64,000 nt of DNA from Adiantum capillus-veneris. Its lineage: Eukaryota > Streptophyta > Polypodiopsida > Polypodiales > Pteridaceae. Below are positions 1 through 11,304 of the stretch, piece by piece. Every line of letters starts with the position of its first letter. The stretch's first letter is position 1. The notes under the pieces were generated by a model that searched no databases, was not told where the DNA came from, and worked only from the letters and a program-made list of their open reading frames with translations. The stretch is taken from assembly GCA_014529385.2 (NCBI GenBank), contig CM043945.1:149595241-149659240 (forward strand). Direction: 5' to 3'. The position numbers and the translations under genes were made by a program.

Positions 1-66
<66 letters not shown>
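1..66. repeat. (GA)n microsatellite
   Basis: Uninterrupted GA dinucleotide repeat running off the left edge of the window. Similar tracts recur through the window, often at the edges of transposable elements. Confidence 0.98.
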
Positions 67-68
<2 letters not shown>

Positions 69-151
69 TACTACTAAATCAATTGATTGGGCAATGAATT
101 AGCGATATACAATGGGGGCAAGGTGTTGATTGTATACATCCTTGGGAGCCC

Positions 152-1110
152 TTAAGTACACCCCTCAATAAATTTCCCAACCCAAGAATTTGATAAATAA
201 GAAAAATAAATACGTAAATCCAAAATAAATATTGCGATCACATTGGGACATTCACTTGAGATTGCTATAACTTTAACACATATGGCATCCACAAACTTGA
301 CTATAAGACCAAGTTTTGCAAATGCAGGCACAAACAAAAAATTCTTCTTGACCCTAGGCACATAGAAAGCATCCAAAAGTGTGAAAGAGCTCCACTTGTA
401 GCAATAACCACAATCTTTCCAATTCCTTGAAATAGATAAGAGGCATTATTGCCACATGGCACAATACAGAGGCAAGACCATCAAACTTCACTTCATCAGG
501 TTTAATCTTCACCACAAGCCTAAATGTGAAGGAAAAAGTTTGATGAGAATATTAGAAAGAATCAAGAACTATTTGTATAAGAGAATTGTGAAGAATGATC
601 TCACCAATTGTCTTACGTAGGTAAGCAACTTTTGCCAAATTTGCACCCGCATATGAAGAAGCTAGCCTATCCCATGCATGTTTAGTTGTTTGTGCTGAGC
701 AAATTTGTGGAGTAATGGAACACTTAATGGAAAGTGCAATCAATATATGAGCTTGTGCATCCCTATTTTCCCAACATTCGTACTCAATAGTAGGCAAAAC
801 AATTCTAGCAGATAGTATTCATGCTACAGATAATATAGATATAGGAGTTGGAGCTTATCATGCCATATGTTACTTTCCCAAAAAAGCTGCTATAAAAAAT
901 GCTTTTAGGTAGCCCTCTTGCATGATATTACAACACTGCCAGAACTTGCACCATCATCCACAAAACCCATATACACAGAACGTGGTCCTACATCATAAAC
1001 CTTCACAATGTTCCAAACACCATTTGCAACAAGGACATGTTGTATCATGTGCCCAAAGTGGATAGTTGACCCCATTCAATTTATCCACAACAGAAAGCAT
1101 GCAAAAAAGA
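152..1110 (-). pseudogene. Decayed Copia gag-protease fragment, family B-like
   Basis: On the minus strand three broken blocks match, in order, the gag and protease region of Copia element B (46453-51636). About 1110-930 reads DKLNGVNYPLWAHMIQHVLV (gag N-terminus). 797-552 reads RDAQAHILIALSIKCSITPQ (gag middle). 460-152 reads SSFTLLDAFYVPRVKKN and AKLGLIVKFVD (end of protease). B has the same blocks as DGDNYPMWAYMMQNVLVSKG, KDAQAHALIALSVKR and DALYVPGIKKNLLSVSALAR. The fragment has internal deletions, frameshifts and no LTRs, so it is an old relic and certainly non-functional. Confidence 0.8.
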
Positions 1111-2112
1111 TTGTTGTTGTCAATCATGGTTCATACCTACCCTTTATGCAAGAACTACCTATATCAAAGAAAAACTACACAAAACAAAACTATGCTATGT
1201 AACACAATCCAAATATGTGGGAGAATCTAGTATTTTTTTACAAATGTAGCGGAATTAAATTATGAAAGGGAAGTTTTCCTTCAAGGGGATTCTTAGAGGA
1301 GAACTCTAGATTGTGTCAAGTTGATTTTGTATATTTTACACTAGAACATCAATTCATGCACATAACTTAAAAAGAATCACACAATTATGATTGACAACTT
1401 ATTGAGGACCAAATTTGCTTGGAGTTGGTCCTCCTCCAGAGGTCTTTGTATTATAATTCTCTCAATGAGAGATTTGATTACAATACAAGCTTGTCCTCTT
1501 GTGGATCCTTCTTTGAACAAAGAATATGGTGAACTTCATGATTCCATGATGTAACCCTCCTTCTCAAGCCTTAAACACCCCAATGGGGAGAAATAACTAT
1601 AGGGTAAGAGGTAGTTGAGGGTGAAGAGAAGTAATCCTTAAGCAAAGAAATAGTATTTGTATATGCTTACTGCATGGGCAAGCTAGCTAGCATAATAGAG
1701 AAGTTCATGAAGAAGAAGAAGAGCTTTCACTTGCTTGGATTTGCATCCATACCCAAGTTCTTGAGCATAGAAACCAACTCTTGAGCTTCCATGTGAGAGG
1801 GAGAGAGAGACAACTTGCTTTGCCACAAGGGGAAACTTGAGAGTGTGAGAATGAGAAAAAAAAAGAGAGAGCAAAAATTTCCACGAAACCCTTCTTTTAA
1901 CCTTTGCCAGACTTGCCAAAACTCAAAGTCGAATGCTCACTACTTGGAATAATGAAAATTGAACACTTTAAAATGCAACTAGGTGCATATTCTAACACAC
2001 GTACCCTCGCTCACTTTGTTGTTCTACCCCAACTCATCCCCTCTTTCTTTTGACTTATCTCTCGCAAGAGTACACTCAAAACACACTTGCTAAACTTCCA
2101 TAAAGCAAGTGC
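1111..2112. other. Unassigned sequence left of element K
   Basis: I see no coding similarity here. The minus-strand reading frame near 1683-1919 is low complexity (AG-rich, with a short GAGAGA tract) and shows no family signature. The sequence ends at the AAACT target site of element K. Confidence 0.5.
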
Positions 2113-2117
2113 AAACT

Positions 2118-2726
2118 TGTTGCGGCAACGACTCAACACCCATGAAGTGCATGCAAACACTACCTAGATCAACATAATGTCAATCGAGGACACAGATGAC
2201 ATGATAGGCACACGGAGGAAAGCTCTTTAGCTTGTCAGGCTGAGACCATCCTACACATACAACACTATGGAAGGCCAACTAAACCACAATCAAGAACCTC
2301 ACTGCTCTCAACTACACCACCTAGCCACATACACACATACGGAAGGTAACTCACCTAATCATGCCAGATTCGTACAAAACTTAAGGAATACCATCCCCTC
2401 ACTACGATACACCTGTCCCTACGCTTCTACACTCAAAACCCTCACTCTAAACCCGTCTGCGGAAAACGCGTAGGATGACATAGCAGAATTTTGAAAGTGC
2501 TCGAAACTTAAATTTATGAGTACCTATGCGTAGCTTATGTCTCCACGATTTTATAGACTACTAGCACACAGAAAACAAACATCGTTTGATACACTTACGG
2601 CCACAAATAGCTCGTAGATGCGTCTGTGTGTGCGCTTTGTCTCGCGTGGAATGCTTGGCGTTGTCGCATAGCTCTCCTCGAGCCTACAACAATGGTGCAG
2701 TCGGATATCCAATGTGTTGAGAGCAA
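2118..2726 (-). repeat. 3' LTR of K, U3 end missing
   Basis: Starts TGTTGCGGCAACG and matches 11305-11912 closely over its whole length. After ...TTGAGAGCA the two copies diverge abruptly. The missing part corresponds to 11913-12267 of the 5' LTR, which carries the TATA box. The outer end is intact, as shown by the adjoining AAACT duplication. It holds a half-copy of the leader palindrome (ACGCGTAGGATGA, near 2466). Confidence 0.85.
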
Positions 2727-4046
2727 TAGGTGTTTTTTCCCTTTGGTATACGCTCTTATTGGAGTTGAGCAGTTGAACGTGAAGTACATGTTCATGAAAG
2801 GTGAGTGCTTGGGTGAAACAATTATGGGACACTCTATATGCATATGAGAAATTTGTCACCAAAAGCATGCAATGTGAAAGAAGGAGATGATGGGTGTTTC
2901 GAGGAATAAATGTAGCACATGTGACATCAAAAGATGTCTCAATAGCTTCCACCTTTCCAAGAAGGTTTGTCGATGTAGAAGTTTCTCCACTCGTATCTCA
3001 CTGTGCTCAGTACGTGAGTGTCTTTTGGACCTTCTCCTTCACTTCACCAGACTTAAGTACTTAGACTTTGACTCTTTTGCTCACCTATACCAGCATGAGC
3101 GACACAACGTAAATATGCTCAACTCTTCCAGCTTGAGCAGTACCTAGAATAGCTAAGACGCTTAGACCACATAGAATATTACTTGAAGATTTGGGACTAA
3201 CACCTCACTCATTTTGTGGCTTAGCTACTCGACTCTGACTTGTCGGTTGCATGTTGACACTGCTTTGTGACAAGTCCTTCGGCTGTTGTAGTGGCTGCTG
3301 AGACATACTTCGTGAAGTTTCATCATTTTCCTGTACCTTCTTCTCTTTGTAGTGCTCAGGCCTCTCGTCAGTCTTTTCTTCATGTGGATTATGGATTTTT
3401 TTTTTCTTAATAATAAACAAAGAAAATCTTAAAACAACTCAACAAAAGAAAAATCATTCAAATAGAAATCTAAATGCTATGTACACTATACACATGTCCC
3501 TAGGGGCTCATATATGGATTTTGTCCCCATACTCCTCTGTAACACTACTATGAGGGAATATACTCTAAATTTTGTCAAAAAATTATCACAATAAAACGCA
3601 AAAATTTAATGCATCTCACAAAACATTGCCCTCTAATAGTCATAATGTTAGATCCGCATTCAGAATGCCTCCCCCCTTCCTATTTGGAGTCATCCTTTAC
3701 GACAGGGTATCGCAAAGGGTATGTGTTGTGCTTGGGTAATTAAAAGTTGTGCCTATGCAGGCCTTGTAATGTAGCCCTATTATGCATACACAGTCAATGC
3801 ATGGAAAAGATTTATGTTGTGCAAGATGTGGGTATAAGCAATTTGCTTATTGGCATTTGTTGGCGAGGCTTCCTATTCTAAGCAATGTAATGGTCTTTGA
3901 AGCTCCTGTATCGTTGCTTGATTGAAGCGACTTGATCTCTTCTAACTGTACTGTAATCGTAGGAAGAATTGTAAGAATTCAAGCGGCGGTGCATTGACAT
4001 CAGTTTTGTTGTTCTTCTTTGGGACCCATTTCTTTGCGATTATTGG
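2727..4046 (-). other. Non-coding 3' region of element K
   Basis: About 1.3 kb between the protease tail and the truncated 3' LTR. It has only short frames with no polymerase motif. A block near 2925-2960 (GTCTCAATAGCTTC) recurs at about 60219-60235 in the P5CS intron region, so part of this stretch may be a dispersed repeat that replaced the U3 end. Confidence 0.5.
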
Positions 4047-5897
4047 CTATTTTGTTGTTGACACTCGTTTGGGAACCCATACTTGCCCGTGCTTCATTTG
4101 TGTTTGAAGAGACTTCTTTGGGATCCACCTTTTTGTTGTGTGAGTCGACAGTGGTCTTTGCTTCAGCCCTTGTACGCTTGGGTGGGGACGGGATTTAGGC
4201 TTTGAAAGTTGATACTGTGGTTGTTTTGGAATCCAAATGAATTCCTGACTTTTTTGTGCTTGAATCAACTTCTTTGGAGCCCAAACCTGAGTTGTGAAAG
4301 CTTGCGACTTTGTGATATTCTTACCCGTTCGTGCACGCTTTTCTTGTTTTTGTTTTGGTGTTGGATCTTGTGATTTGTCATTAGAGATCTTTGTCTTCTT
4401 GATCCATATCTGTTTTTGGCTGATCTGGCTTTTTGGTATCCAGATTTGTCGAGCTTTTTGGCTTTGACTTGTTGTCATGTTCTTTTGACCTGTCATGGTT
4501 GTTGCTGAAGGGGTTGGTGATAGTGATGGCCTGAGTTGATGATAGGGGATGTCGTAAGATTCATCACTATCGCTACTATCCTCAGCAAGGTTGACTTCTT
4601 GTACTTTCCCTTGATTTTTGGCTGGTAGTGGAAAGTTACTGTCTGTTTGCTTGTGGGTGGTAGTTTCTTGGAGGACTTTTCTAGCCCATTGATTAGAGCA
4701 TTGTTAGCTCGTTGCTCTGGTCGTATTCCTCCTAGCTGAGTCTTTGCATCCTTATTAGGAGCCATGTATGAGGATGCTTGTGGTGGCTGTGTCTTTATCG
4801 AGGACTTTGGAATCCACTTTTGATGCACTTTATTCGTGTAGCAATGACATTGATTCCCGGGTCGTTGATCTTCTTGAAGCTCGAAGTGTTCTACAGAGTC
4901 ATAGAACTCGTCGTCTTCTTCATCTTTTGATTCTCCACATTTCTTTGTTTGCTCCTTATTTCGAGAGCTTGTTGATGTCTGGATCTCTTCGTTTTCCTGG
5001 ATTACACTCACTGCAAAATAAGGAACGACATCATAGCCATTTTCATCACAAAACTTTGTTGTGGGAGCATCCTCCACGGTGCACACATCCAGAGTAGCCA
5101 AGATGTGTTCCCATCCAAAAGGCTCTAACTCTTCTTCAGGAAATGGTTCTGGGATATAGTCCCTATCCTCTATAACCCGCTCTAGGATACATTCCTCACG
5201 TTTCAAGCTACCACGTTGTGAAGCTCCACACATCCACAATTCTTTAGGCTTACCTAACCAAGCTGGAAGTTCTGATCCTGCTACTGTGGCGGAATCAAAC
5301 TCCTCAACCGGTGTTCTCGTCACATACCTATAGCTATGTTCCCTTAAGTTTATCTTTGTTATGGTTTCCATATGTCTCAGGTATATATGGTCATAACCCC
5401 AATCTTGGACCATTTTCAATTGTCGCATGAATGATCTTCCCAGAATGATGTCATAGTTGTTCTTCTTGCCAAAGTCAACAACAGCAAAAGTGTGTTCATA
5501 TTTGATGCCACAAGAAGTAACCATTACTTTTTCTAGCAGTCCTAGGGGCTTTTCCTTGTGTCCGTCTGCAAGCTGCACGGTCATTCCACATCAAGGCAGG
5601 TTTTCCCCATTTTTTCCAAACCTCTTTGGTTGCAATGGACACACCAGCTCCACTGTCAAGGATTGCCATGGTTTTTACACCATTGAATTCCACAGGAAGG
5701 GTGGTGTTTCCATCTTCTCCCTCGTAATACTCGCCTACCTTGTTTAATGGCACTGGCCTAGTATTTAGTTGAGGCATTTCAAGCTCTTTGATGCCTTCCT
5801 CGATTTGAGTCATTGGGGTTTTTACACCAAATTTCTCTAGACATTTACCCACATTAGCCCACATGTTTGGTCTTATTCTGAGCAACTCGGCTAACAT
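4047..5897 (-). pseudogene. K aspartic protease and WxPK-repeat tail
   Basis: Three minus-strand frames continue each other. 5897-5496 carries the retropepsin active site LDSGAGVSIAT (Asp at about residue 81). A frameshift near 5580 leads into the next frame, which has the protease flap region YDIILGRSFMRQLKMVQDWG. An acidic linker then ends in QQQP and stop, overlapping the ATG of the last frame (4496). The tail holds six W-x-(P/K)-K motifs (WIPK, WIKK, WAPK, WIPK, WIPK, WVPK at residues 19, 31, 72, 88, 124 and 140), with a seventh, WIPK, upstream. The protease would cut the Gag polyprotein. The role of the repeat tail is unknown. Reverse transcriptase normally follows protease in Ty3 elements and is absent here. 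Confidence 0.7.
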
Positions 5898-5972
5898 TAT
5901 TGTACAGGCGACTGGGGTAGATAGAATATGTACTAGCCCCTTTGAATCGATGGCCTTGTTGGGAGACAGTCT

Positions 5973-6968
5973 CTATGATGGGACTGCAACCACATCTGAC
6001 TTGGTCTCGTACTCTCCCATGTAGGACGGTAGTGTTCTTAGCAAATGGGGTTGACTATCCATAGATTGTACAGATCCTGTGTCCCCCCAATATGATTGCA
6101 CGTCTAGATTCATTTGAGATCTAGTCTCAAATTCCTCTATTGGTGGTAGAAACACTCCTCGTTCATCACCAGTCTTGTCTACTAGTCTTCTTAGGTCATC
6201 GGCTTCATTGGCCTCTCTGACTTGTTTCCACAATTCGTCAAGACCATCTATCTCTTTACAATCCTCAGGTATAGCTTGGTGAAATCCCTCGGAAGAGTTA
6301 TCCGTGGTATTCAGTACTATCCTTGGTTCTAATGCTGGGTCTTTGAGGTTTGGTTTGTGCTCATGACTAGAATCTGGCTCTTTTAGTTCTTGGTTTGGTG
6401 GGATTACTTGTGTAGGCAAGACACGGATCACATCCTCAGGTTTTGCAACTAGTGGTTCTAGTAAAGCTTGGGTTGTTTGAATCATTTTCTAGCACATTTC
6501 AAACCTTTGCTTTTCTAGTTCCGCATAGGGATATGTCATCCACCTGTGTTCTTGGGTTTGGTTGTTTTTGAGCCTCACATCATAGGCTTTCAAGAGGGCG
6601 TCTAATGTCTCATTAACCTTCTCTGCCAACACAGATCCTCCTGAACTAGCACTTCTCGGTTTCTCATCCGTGGATGGTTCTTCTAGAGGTTTAACCATCT
6701 GTGTAAGAGAAGGTGCCTCCTTTTCCTCATGTTGTTTTATCTTCTCCTCAGCTTCGGTAAGCTTCTCAGCTAGGGATTTTTGCTTTCGTTCCCTGTGTGC
6801 TTTCATCCTAGCCTTTCTAGCTTTCCAACTATTTCGTTTGCTCTTGGTTTTCTGACTAGGTGCGTCTATCTTTGGTCCATCATCTGTCTTTGGACTCGTG
6901 TCACTTTCCGTGTTCTTTGTCTCTGGATTCTCATTAGCTTTCTTTTGAGCTTGTGCTCTCGTAACCAC
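5973..6968 (-). pseudogene. K Lys/Glu-rich polyprotein segment, one in-frame TAG
   Basis: One minus-strand frame of about 330 codons, interrupted by a single TAG near 6487 (Cys-stop-Lys-Met). The first half is strongly charged, with an RKARMKAHRERKQKSLAEK helix and heptad-like EKLTEAEEKIKQHEEKE, likely a coiled coil. The second half is acidic and has no recognised domain. It lies between gag and protease, so it is probably a Gag C-terminal or linker portion. Whether the TAG is decay or a readthrough codon cannot be decided from one copy. Confidence 0.55.
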
Positions 6969-7010
6969 TTGAACTGGTACGACATTTTCATTTTCTGAGC
7001 TACTAGGTAG

Positions 7011-8515
7011 CTAAACAATCCCTAATACATTTTTCGTGATTTTCCTGATTTGGTTTGGGTTTTTTGGGCAATCGGGGATCAAGTGAGTGATGCCACACTC
7101 AAGACAATAGGCATTTACTTCAGTGATCTCCATATGAGGACATTGTTTGACCAAGTGGTTGTCACGACTTTTGTGACAATCTGTCTCTGGTTGAGGAGAT
7201 TCTTTTAGCATTTCCTCTTGGCTATAAGCAAGCTTTGACCTAGATAAGCCGCTATTTTCAATGAATCGCAATGTCCTTTCGTCCATTTCATACCTTCTTT
7301 CTTTCGACTGAAACCCAGGAGGTGGAGGTTGTACCGGCCTCACCACTCCATGTGTTTCTCTCACATTTTGTTGCTCCAAAGGGTAGTACTCACTTTGGTT
7401 GCTATACCACATTGTAGCTGGTACTGGCGTTGGTTTATTTGATGCTTCCATCATTGGCATGTATCTCATGTCTACTGGCATTCTAGCACCTGGCAGCGGA
7501 GGTTGTTGTCCTAAGACAAGCTGTCGCCTTAAAACTCCTATTGGTCCTGGCGCATTCCCCGTAATGTATCTAGGTGGAGTAGGTGCTTCTAGAACAGGTT
7601 GTACATACCTCTCCCTAGCATTTTCAATGCTATAATAGCACTCTTCCACCGTATGGTTCGTCCATTTTGTCTCAATTTCACACCACTTTGGCTCTCCCGA
7701 ATCAGACCTTACAAGAGGAATCAACCTCTTGACCAAGTCGTCGATAAGCTTTTCTTGATCAATAGGTGCCATTGGCTTGGCAATGGACTCACTTATCTGT
7801 GAAACACTGTGCTGAGAGGATGTGTCATGTCCTTGACTCTTTAAGTCCTTTTCTTTGTATGCCTCACAATTATCCACTAGATAAAGAGCTTCTTTGATCA
7901 ACTTGTTTAGCGTCATCCTCCTTATCATATGCAGATCCTTCTGAAGGCCCGCATGTCTCATTCCCTGGATAAAGATCAACATCATTCGTGCTTGCGTAGG
8001 TAATTCCGCTCTCGGACAAAGCTTAACATATCTTTTGAGCCGTAATGATGCTTTGCGTACTGATTCATCCGCTTTCTGTTTGAATCTATGGATTTGCGAG
8101 ACCGTGTTGGAGCAATGCCTTTTGGTGAGAATTCTTCAATAAAATCCTCAAACAACTCATCTAGGGTCTCAAAATCCCATTTTTCCACCGAGTCAAACCA
8201 TGTAGCTGCATCATCTTCTAGAGTCAATCCAAATCCCGCAAACTGTGTCGCAAAATCTGAAACTTCCTCTGCTCTAATCACTCTTCTAAAAGCCGTTACG
8301 TGATCTCTCGGATCTTTATCTCCGGAGTATTTTAAGTTTACCCATTTCTGGATTTGGGATGGTCTAACTTGTTGATTGTCTACAAGTCTAACCAGAGACT
8401 CTCCCAATCCTTCTCTCGTTATCGCTCTTGAAGGGAATCCTGGTGGATCTCTTCTTGGAATTCCTATAGGAATTCTCGTGTTTGGTGGAGGCATTTGTGG
8501 TCCTTCATTGACCAA
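7011..8515 (-). pseudogene. K gag (capsid and C-terminal Cys/His region)
   Basis: The first frame (8515-7982) has the Ty3 gag signature: KYSGDKDPRDHVTAFRRV, then DDAATWFDSVEKWDFETLDE and LFEDFIEEFSPKG. A one-base frameshift around 8010-8025 moves the reading into the second frame (PTQARMMLIFIQGM, to 7011), which carries the end of capsid. Near its C-terminus is a Cys/His cluster (CPHMEITEVNAYCLECGITH then IPDCP) in place of a canonical CX2CX4HX4C knuckle. Gag forms the particle that packages element RNA. The copy is broken by the frameshift, but the pieces are long, so loss is fairly recent or the shift is a sequencing error. Confidence 0.75.
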
Positions 8516-8602
8516 ATATCCACCTCTTTCTAGTACAGTCTGTGGATTTGTGCTTTCTACAACTCTGTATTCTCGTCCATACTTGTCGACAACTATAGAT
8601 CT

Positions 8603-8872
8603 CTATTGACAGTCGACTCCGTATGTGTAGACATATAAGAGCTTGTAATCCGTTATCTCTTCTAGGTATGGATCTGAGCACCTATAAAGATTGACCTCAT
8701 TGTCGTCAATGTATCTATATATTCCTTCACTCTCATGATCAATCATCCAAACTCTCTCAACAAGATGGATCTTTATCAATTGCAAGTTTGGAAGATCCAT
8801 TGTGGGAGGATATTCCTCTATCGTCGGGATCTCCAAGCTTGGGTAAGCTGCGTTTGAATCTAGGGTAGACAT
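8603..8872 (-). CDS. Short ORF upstream of K gag
   Basis: An 89-codon minus-strand frame starting MSTLDSNAAYPSLEIP, acidic and rich in Tyr, ending VYTYGVDCQ. It lies between the repeat-bearing leader and gag. It may be the original N-terminus of the gag reading frame or an upstream ORF. I recognise no domain. Confidence 0.4.
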   Translation of the reverse strand: MSTLDSNAAYPSLEIPTIEEYPPTMDLPNLQLIKIHLVERVWMIDHESEGIYRYIDDNEVNLYRCSDPYLEEITDYKLLYVYTYGVDCQ

Positions 8873-9309
8873 GATTTCTGGGCTTAAGAGCTTTTGCTTG
8901 GTTCAAGTAGACTTAGTCCACTGTGTTCAAGTGCTTTGGTTAGGGAAAAGTCGAAACTATGTCCAAAACCGCAACCGTTTTCTCACAATTCTCGCAAATT
9001 GTCGCTTTTAGACACCCCTAACTTCCGGATGCATTTTGAGGCCTTAAACGATGTTTTTTTCAAAAGGTTCAAGTTTTTCTCTAAGATTTGTAGAGTCACT
9101 CTCAGGCTACGTTTTGCAGGCTACGTTTTGATATAAAAACTTTTCCGATTCGATACCATTTGTGAAAGTTACGGCCAAAATAGTGAAATGCAGTTTAGAA
9201 TGGTCAAAATGAGTCCAAATTCAATTTTAAAAGAAGATTTGGGATCTCTGTGACACTGTGAACACTCCTGTATGGTCAAAAGTACAGTTGGACCCTAAAA
9301 CTGGCCTAG

Positions 9310-10761
9310 AGACATCCTACGCGTAGGATGTCTATATGCTCAGAATTTAACAAAATTTGGTCCAGAGACTCCCCTTAAGTCCAGCAACACAATGGTATGC
9401 TCAGAGGTTGATTTGGACCTAAAAATGGCCTTGAGACATCGTACGCGTAGGATGTCTTTTTGCTCAGAATGACTTGAAATTTTCACCCCAGCTTCTCCTT
9501 GATGTGCTGATCACAGTGGTGTGCTCATAGGTTGTTTTGGAGTCCTAAATCAAGCTGGAGACATCCTATGCGTAGGATGTCTAACTGCTCAGATTTTGTC
9601 CAAACTTGATCCCAAGATTCTCCTAGTGCTCAACAACCCAATGGTATACTCAAAATTGAATTTGGATGCCAATAGGTCAAGATTTAGGCTGCAAGAGCTT
9701 CTAGTGCACTCCAAGAGTAGGATGTCTGACAATTCTTGTCTTTGCTTGGTAAATAGGCCAAACAAGGTCCAAATTCACTTTTGAAAAAAGTTTTGGAATC
9801 CTTGAGACACTTAGAACCTCCCTTTATGGCTACAGTAGAATTTTGACCACTTTATGACCCAGGAGACATCCTACGCGTAGGGTGTCTTTTTGCTCTGTTT
9901 CAGCTCAAACTTGCACTATAGCTTCCCCTTGATGTGCTAAACTCACAGCTACTTTTACTTTTTGATTCTGACACCTATAGGTTGGTCAAATGATCAAGAA
10001 TCTGTTCCAAAAGCCTGATGTCCGTTCTGATGAATTCACCAGTCAAATCAACTCCAAATTGGACCAAAATTGACTAGGCGGCTTGCCTAAGGCTATACAA
10101 CACCCTGCTATGTCCACAGTTTGAATTTGGCCTCTAAATCATGCCTTAGACATCCTATACGGCCTTAGACATCCTACGTATAGGATGTCTAATTGCTCAG
10201 AATTGCCCCAAATTTGAACCACAGACTCTCCTTAAGGTGCTAATCACTGTGGTATGCTCAGAGGTTGATTTGGAGTGCTAAATCATGGTGAAGACATCCT
10301 ACGCGTAGGATGTCTAAGTGCTTAGAATTGCCCCAAACTTGAGCCACAGCTTCCCCTTGATGTCAGCAACCCAATGCTATGCTTAGATTTTAATTTGGAT
10401 GTCAAAAGACCCCAAAACTAGCTGTTCTAGCCTTTTTTTCTCAAAAAAACGCTAAAGTCTGCTTAAAACCCAATTTTCTCACCCAAATGAGCTCAAAAAT
10501 CTCACATGCACTCAAAACATCATGTATAACATGCACATGAAGTCACCCTATGGTTTGGTCTCAAAAATTATGCCTTGGGCACAATTTGGGTAGGATGTCT
10601 GGCAATTTTCGTCTTTTGGTCTTATCCTGTCAAGATATGGTCAAGTTCCCCTTTCCAGGTGAAAATAGGGTAAAACCTACCTTCTGAACACACTGGTGCA
10701 GTCAAAATTTTCAAATTTGGTCTCCAAAACCCCCTTGAGACATCCTACGCGTAGGATGTCT
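9310..10761. repeat. Array of 24-bp palindromes in the K leader
   Basis: The motif is AGACATCCTACG joined to its exact reverse complement, with ACGCGT at the centre. Perfect copies lie at 9310-9333, 10292-10315 and 10738-10761. Copies with one or two changes lie at 9434-9457, 9559-9582, 9864-9887 and 10167-10190. Half sites are near 9717-9727, 10148-10157 and 10591-10600. Most copies are followed by a TGCTCAGAAT-like word and sit in a diverged tandem unit of about 125-155 bp. Sequence between the palindromes has drifted more than the palindromes. The array lies between primer site and gag. Confidence 0.9.
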
Positions 10762-11285
10762 ATGTTTACAAGATTGTAGGTTTTCTTCACAGAACCCTTA
10801 CAAATGCTCTTTTATATGCACATCATTAGTCAGTCATACAAAAATATCCACAAAAGCTTGTTTAATGCATTTTTACCCTCAAAATCACACTTTTCCGTGA
10901 TTTCAAATGCAATCAAGAACTTTAGCAAATAATTCAGTGCTTAATAGCTCTAGATCAGAATCGGATCACTTACCTAAAGCTACTCCTACAAATCATATGG
11001 GGTTTTGCATCTATGAGTAGAAAAACGCTTCACTGCCACACACGGACTAGTAAACGCTTTTATCACCTCACAAATCACTCGACCACCACCAACTACTCTA
11101 ATCCACAGATCCTAACTAAACCTATCTAGTCGCAGACTCTCGGCAAGACACACGCTTCCTGGCTATCCACTTGATCGCGGAATATCCTCTTCCGGATCCA
11201 CTTAAGAAAAACGCTTTCTTTAGCCGAAACTTAATCAAGCAACCATCACACGAGTGTTAGTAGGAAACCTACTTAGGTCCTTGTG

Positions 11286-11303
11286 TCCCCGGCAGCGGCG
11301 CCA
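11286..11303 (-). promoter_or_regulatory. K primer-binding site (tRNA-Asp type)
   Basis: Minus-strand TGGCGCCGCTGCCGGGGA, one base from the LTR end. It differs at one position from the complement of the 3' end of plant tRNA-Asp (TGGCGCCGTTGCCGGGGA), a primer used by several plant Ty3 lineages. It fixes the element's orientation and the LTR boundary. Confidence 0.85.
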
Positions 11304-11304
11304 A

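Noticed and set aside
1008-1202. 64-codon plus-strand ORF
   Set aside because: The minus strand of the same stretch carries recognisable Copia gag, so this is the complement of a decayed gene.
4768-5097. 109-codon plus-strand ORF
   Set aside because: Antisense to the K protease tail; no family features.
9310-10761. Regularly spaced palindromes resembling a CRISPR array
   Set aside because: Spacing is irregular (about 125-450 bp), spacers are related to each other, there are no cas genes, and the array lies in the leader of a plant retrotransposon.
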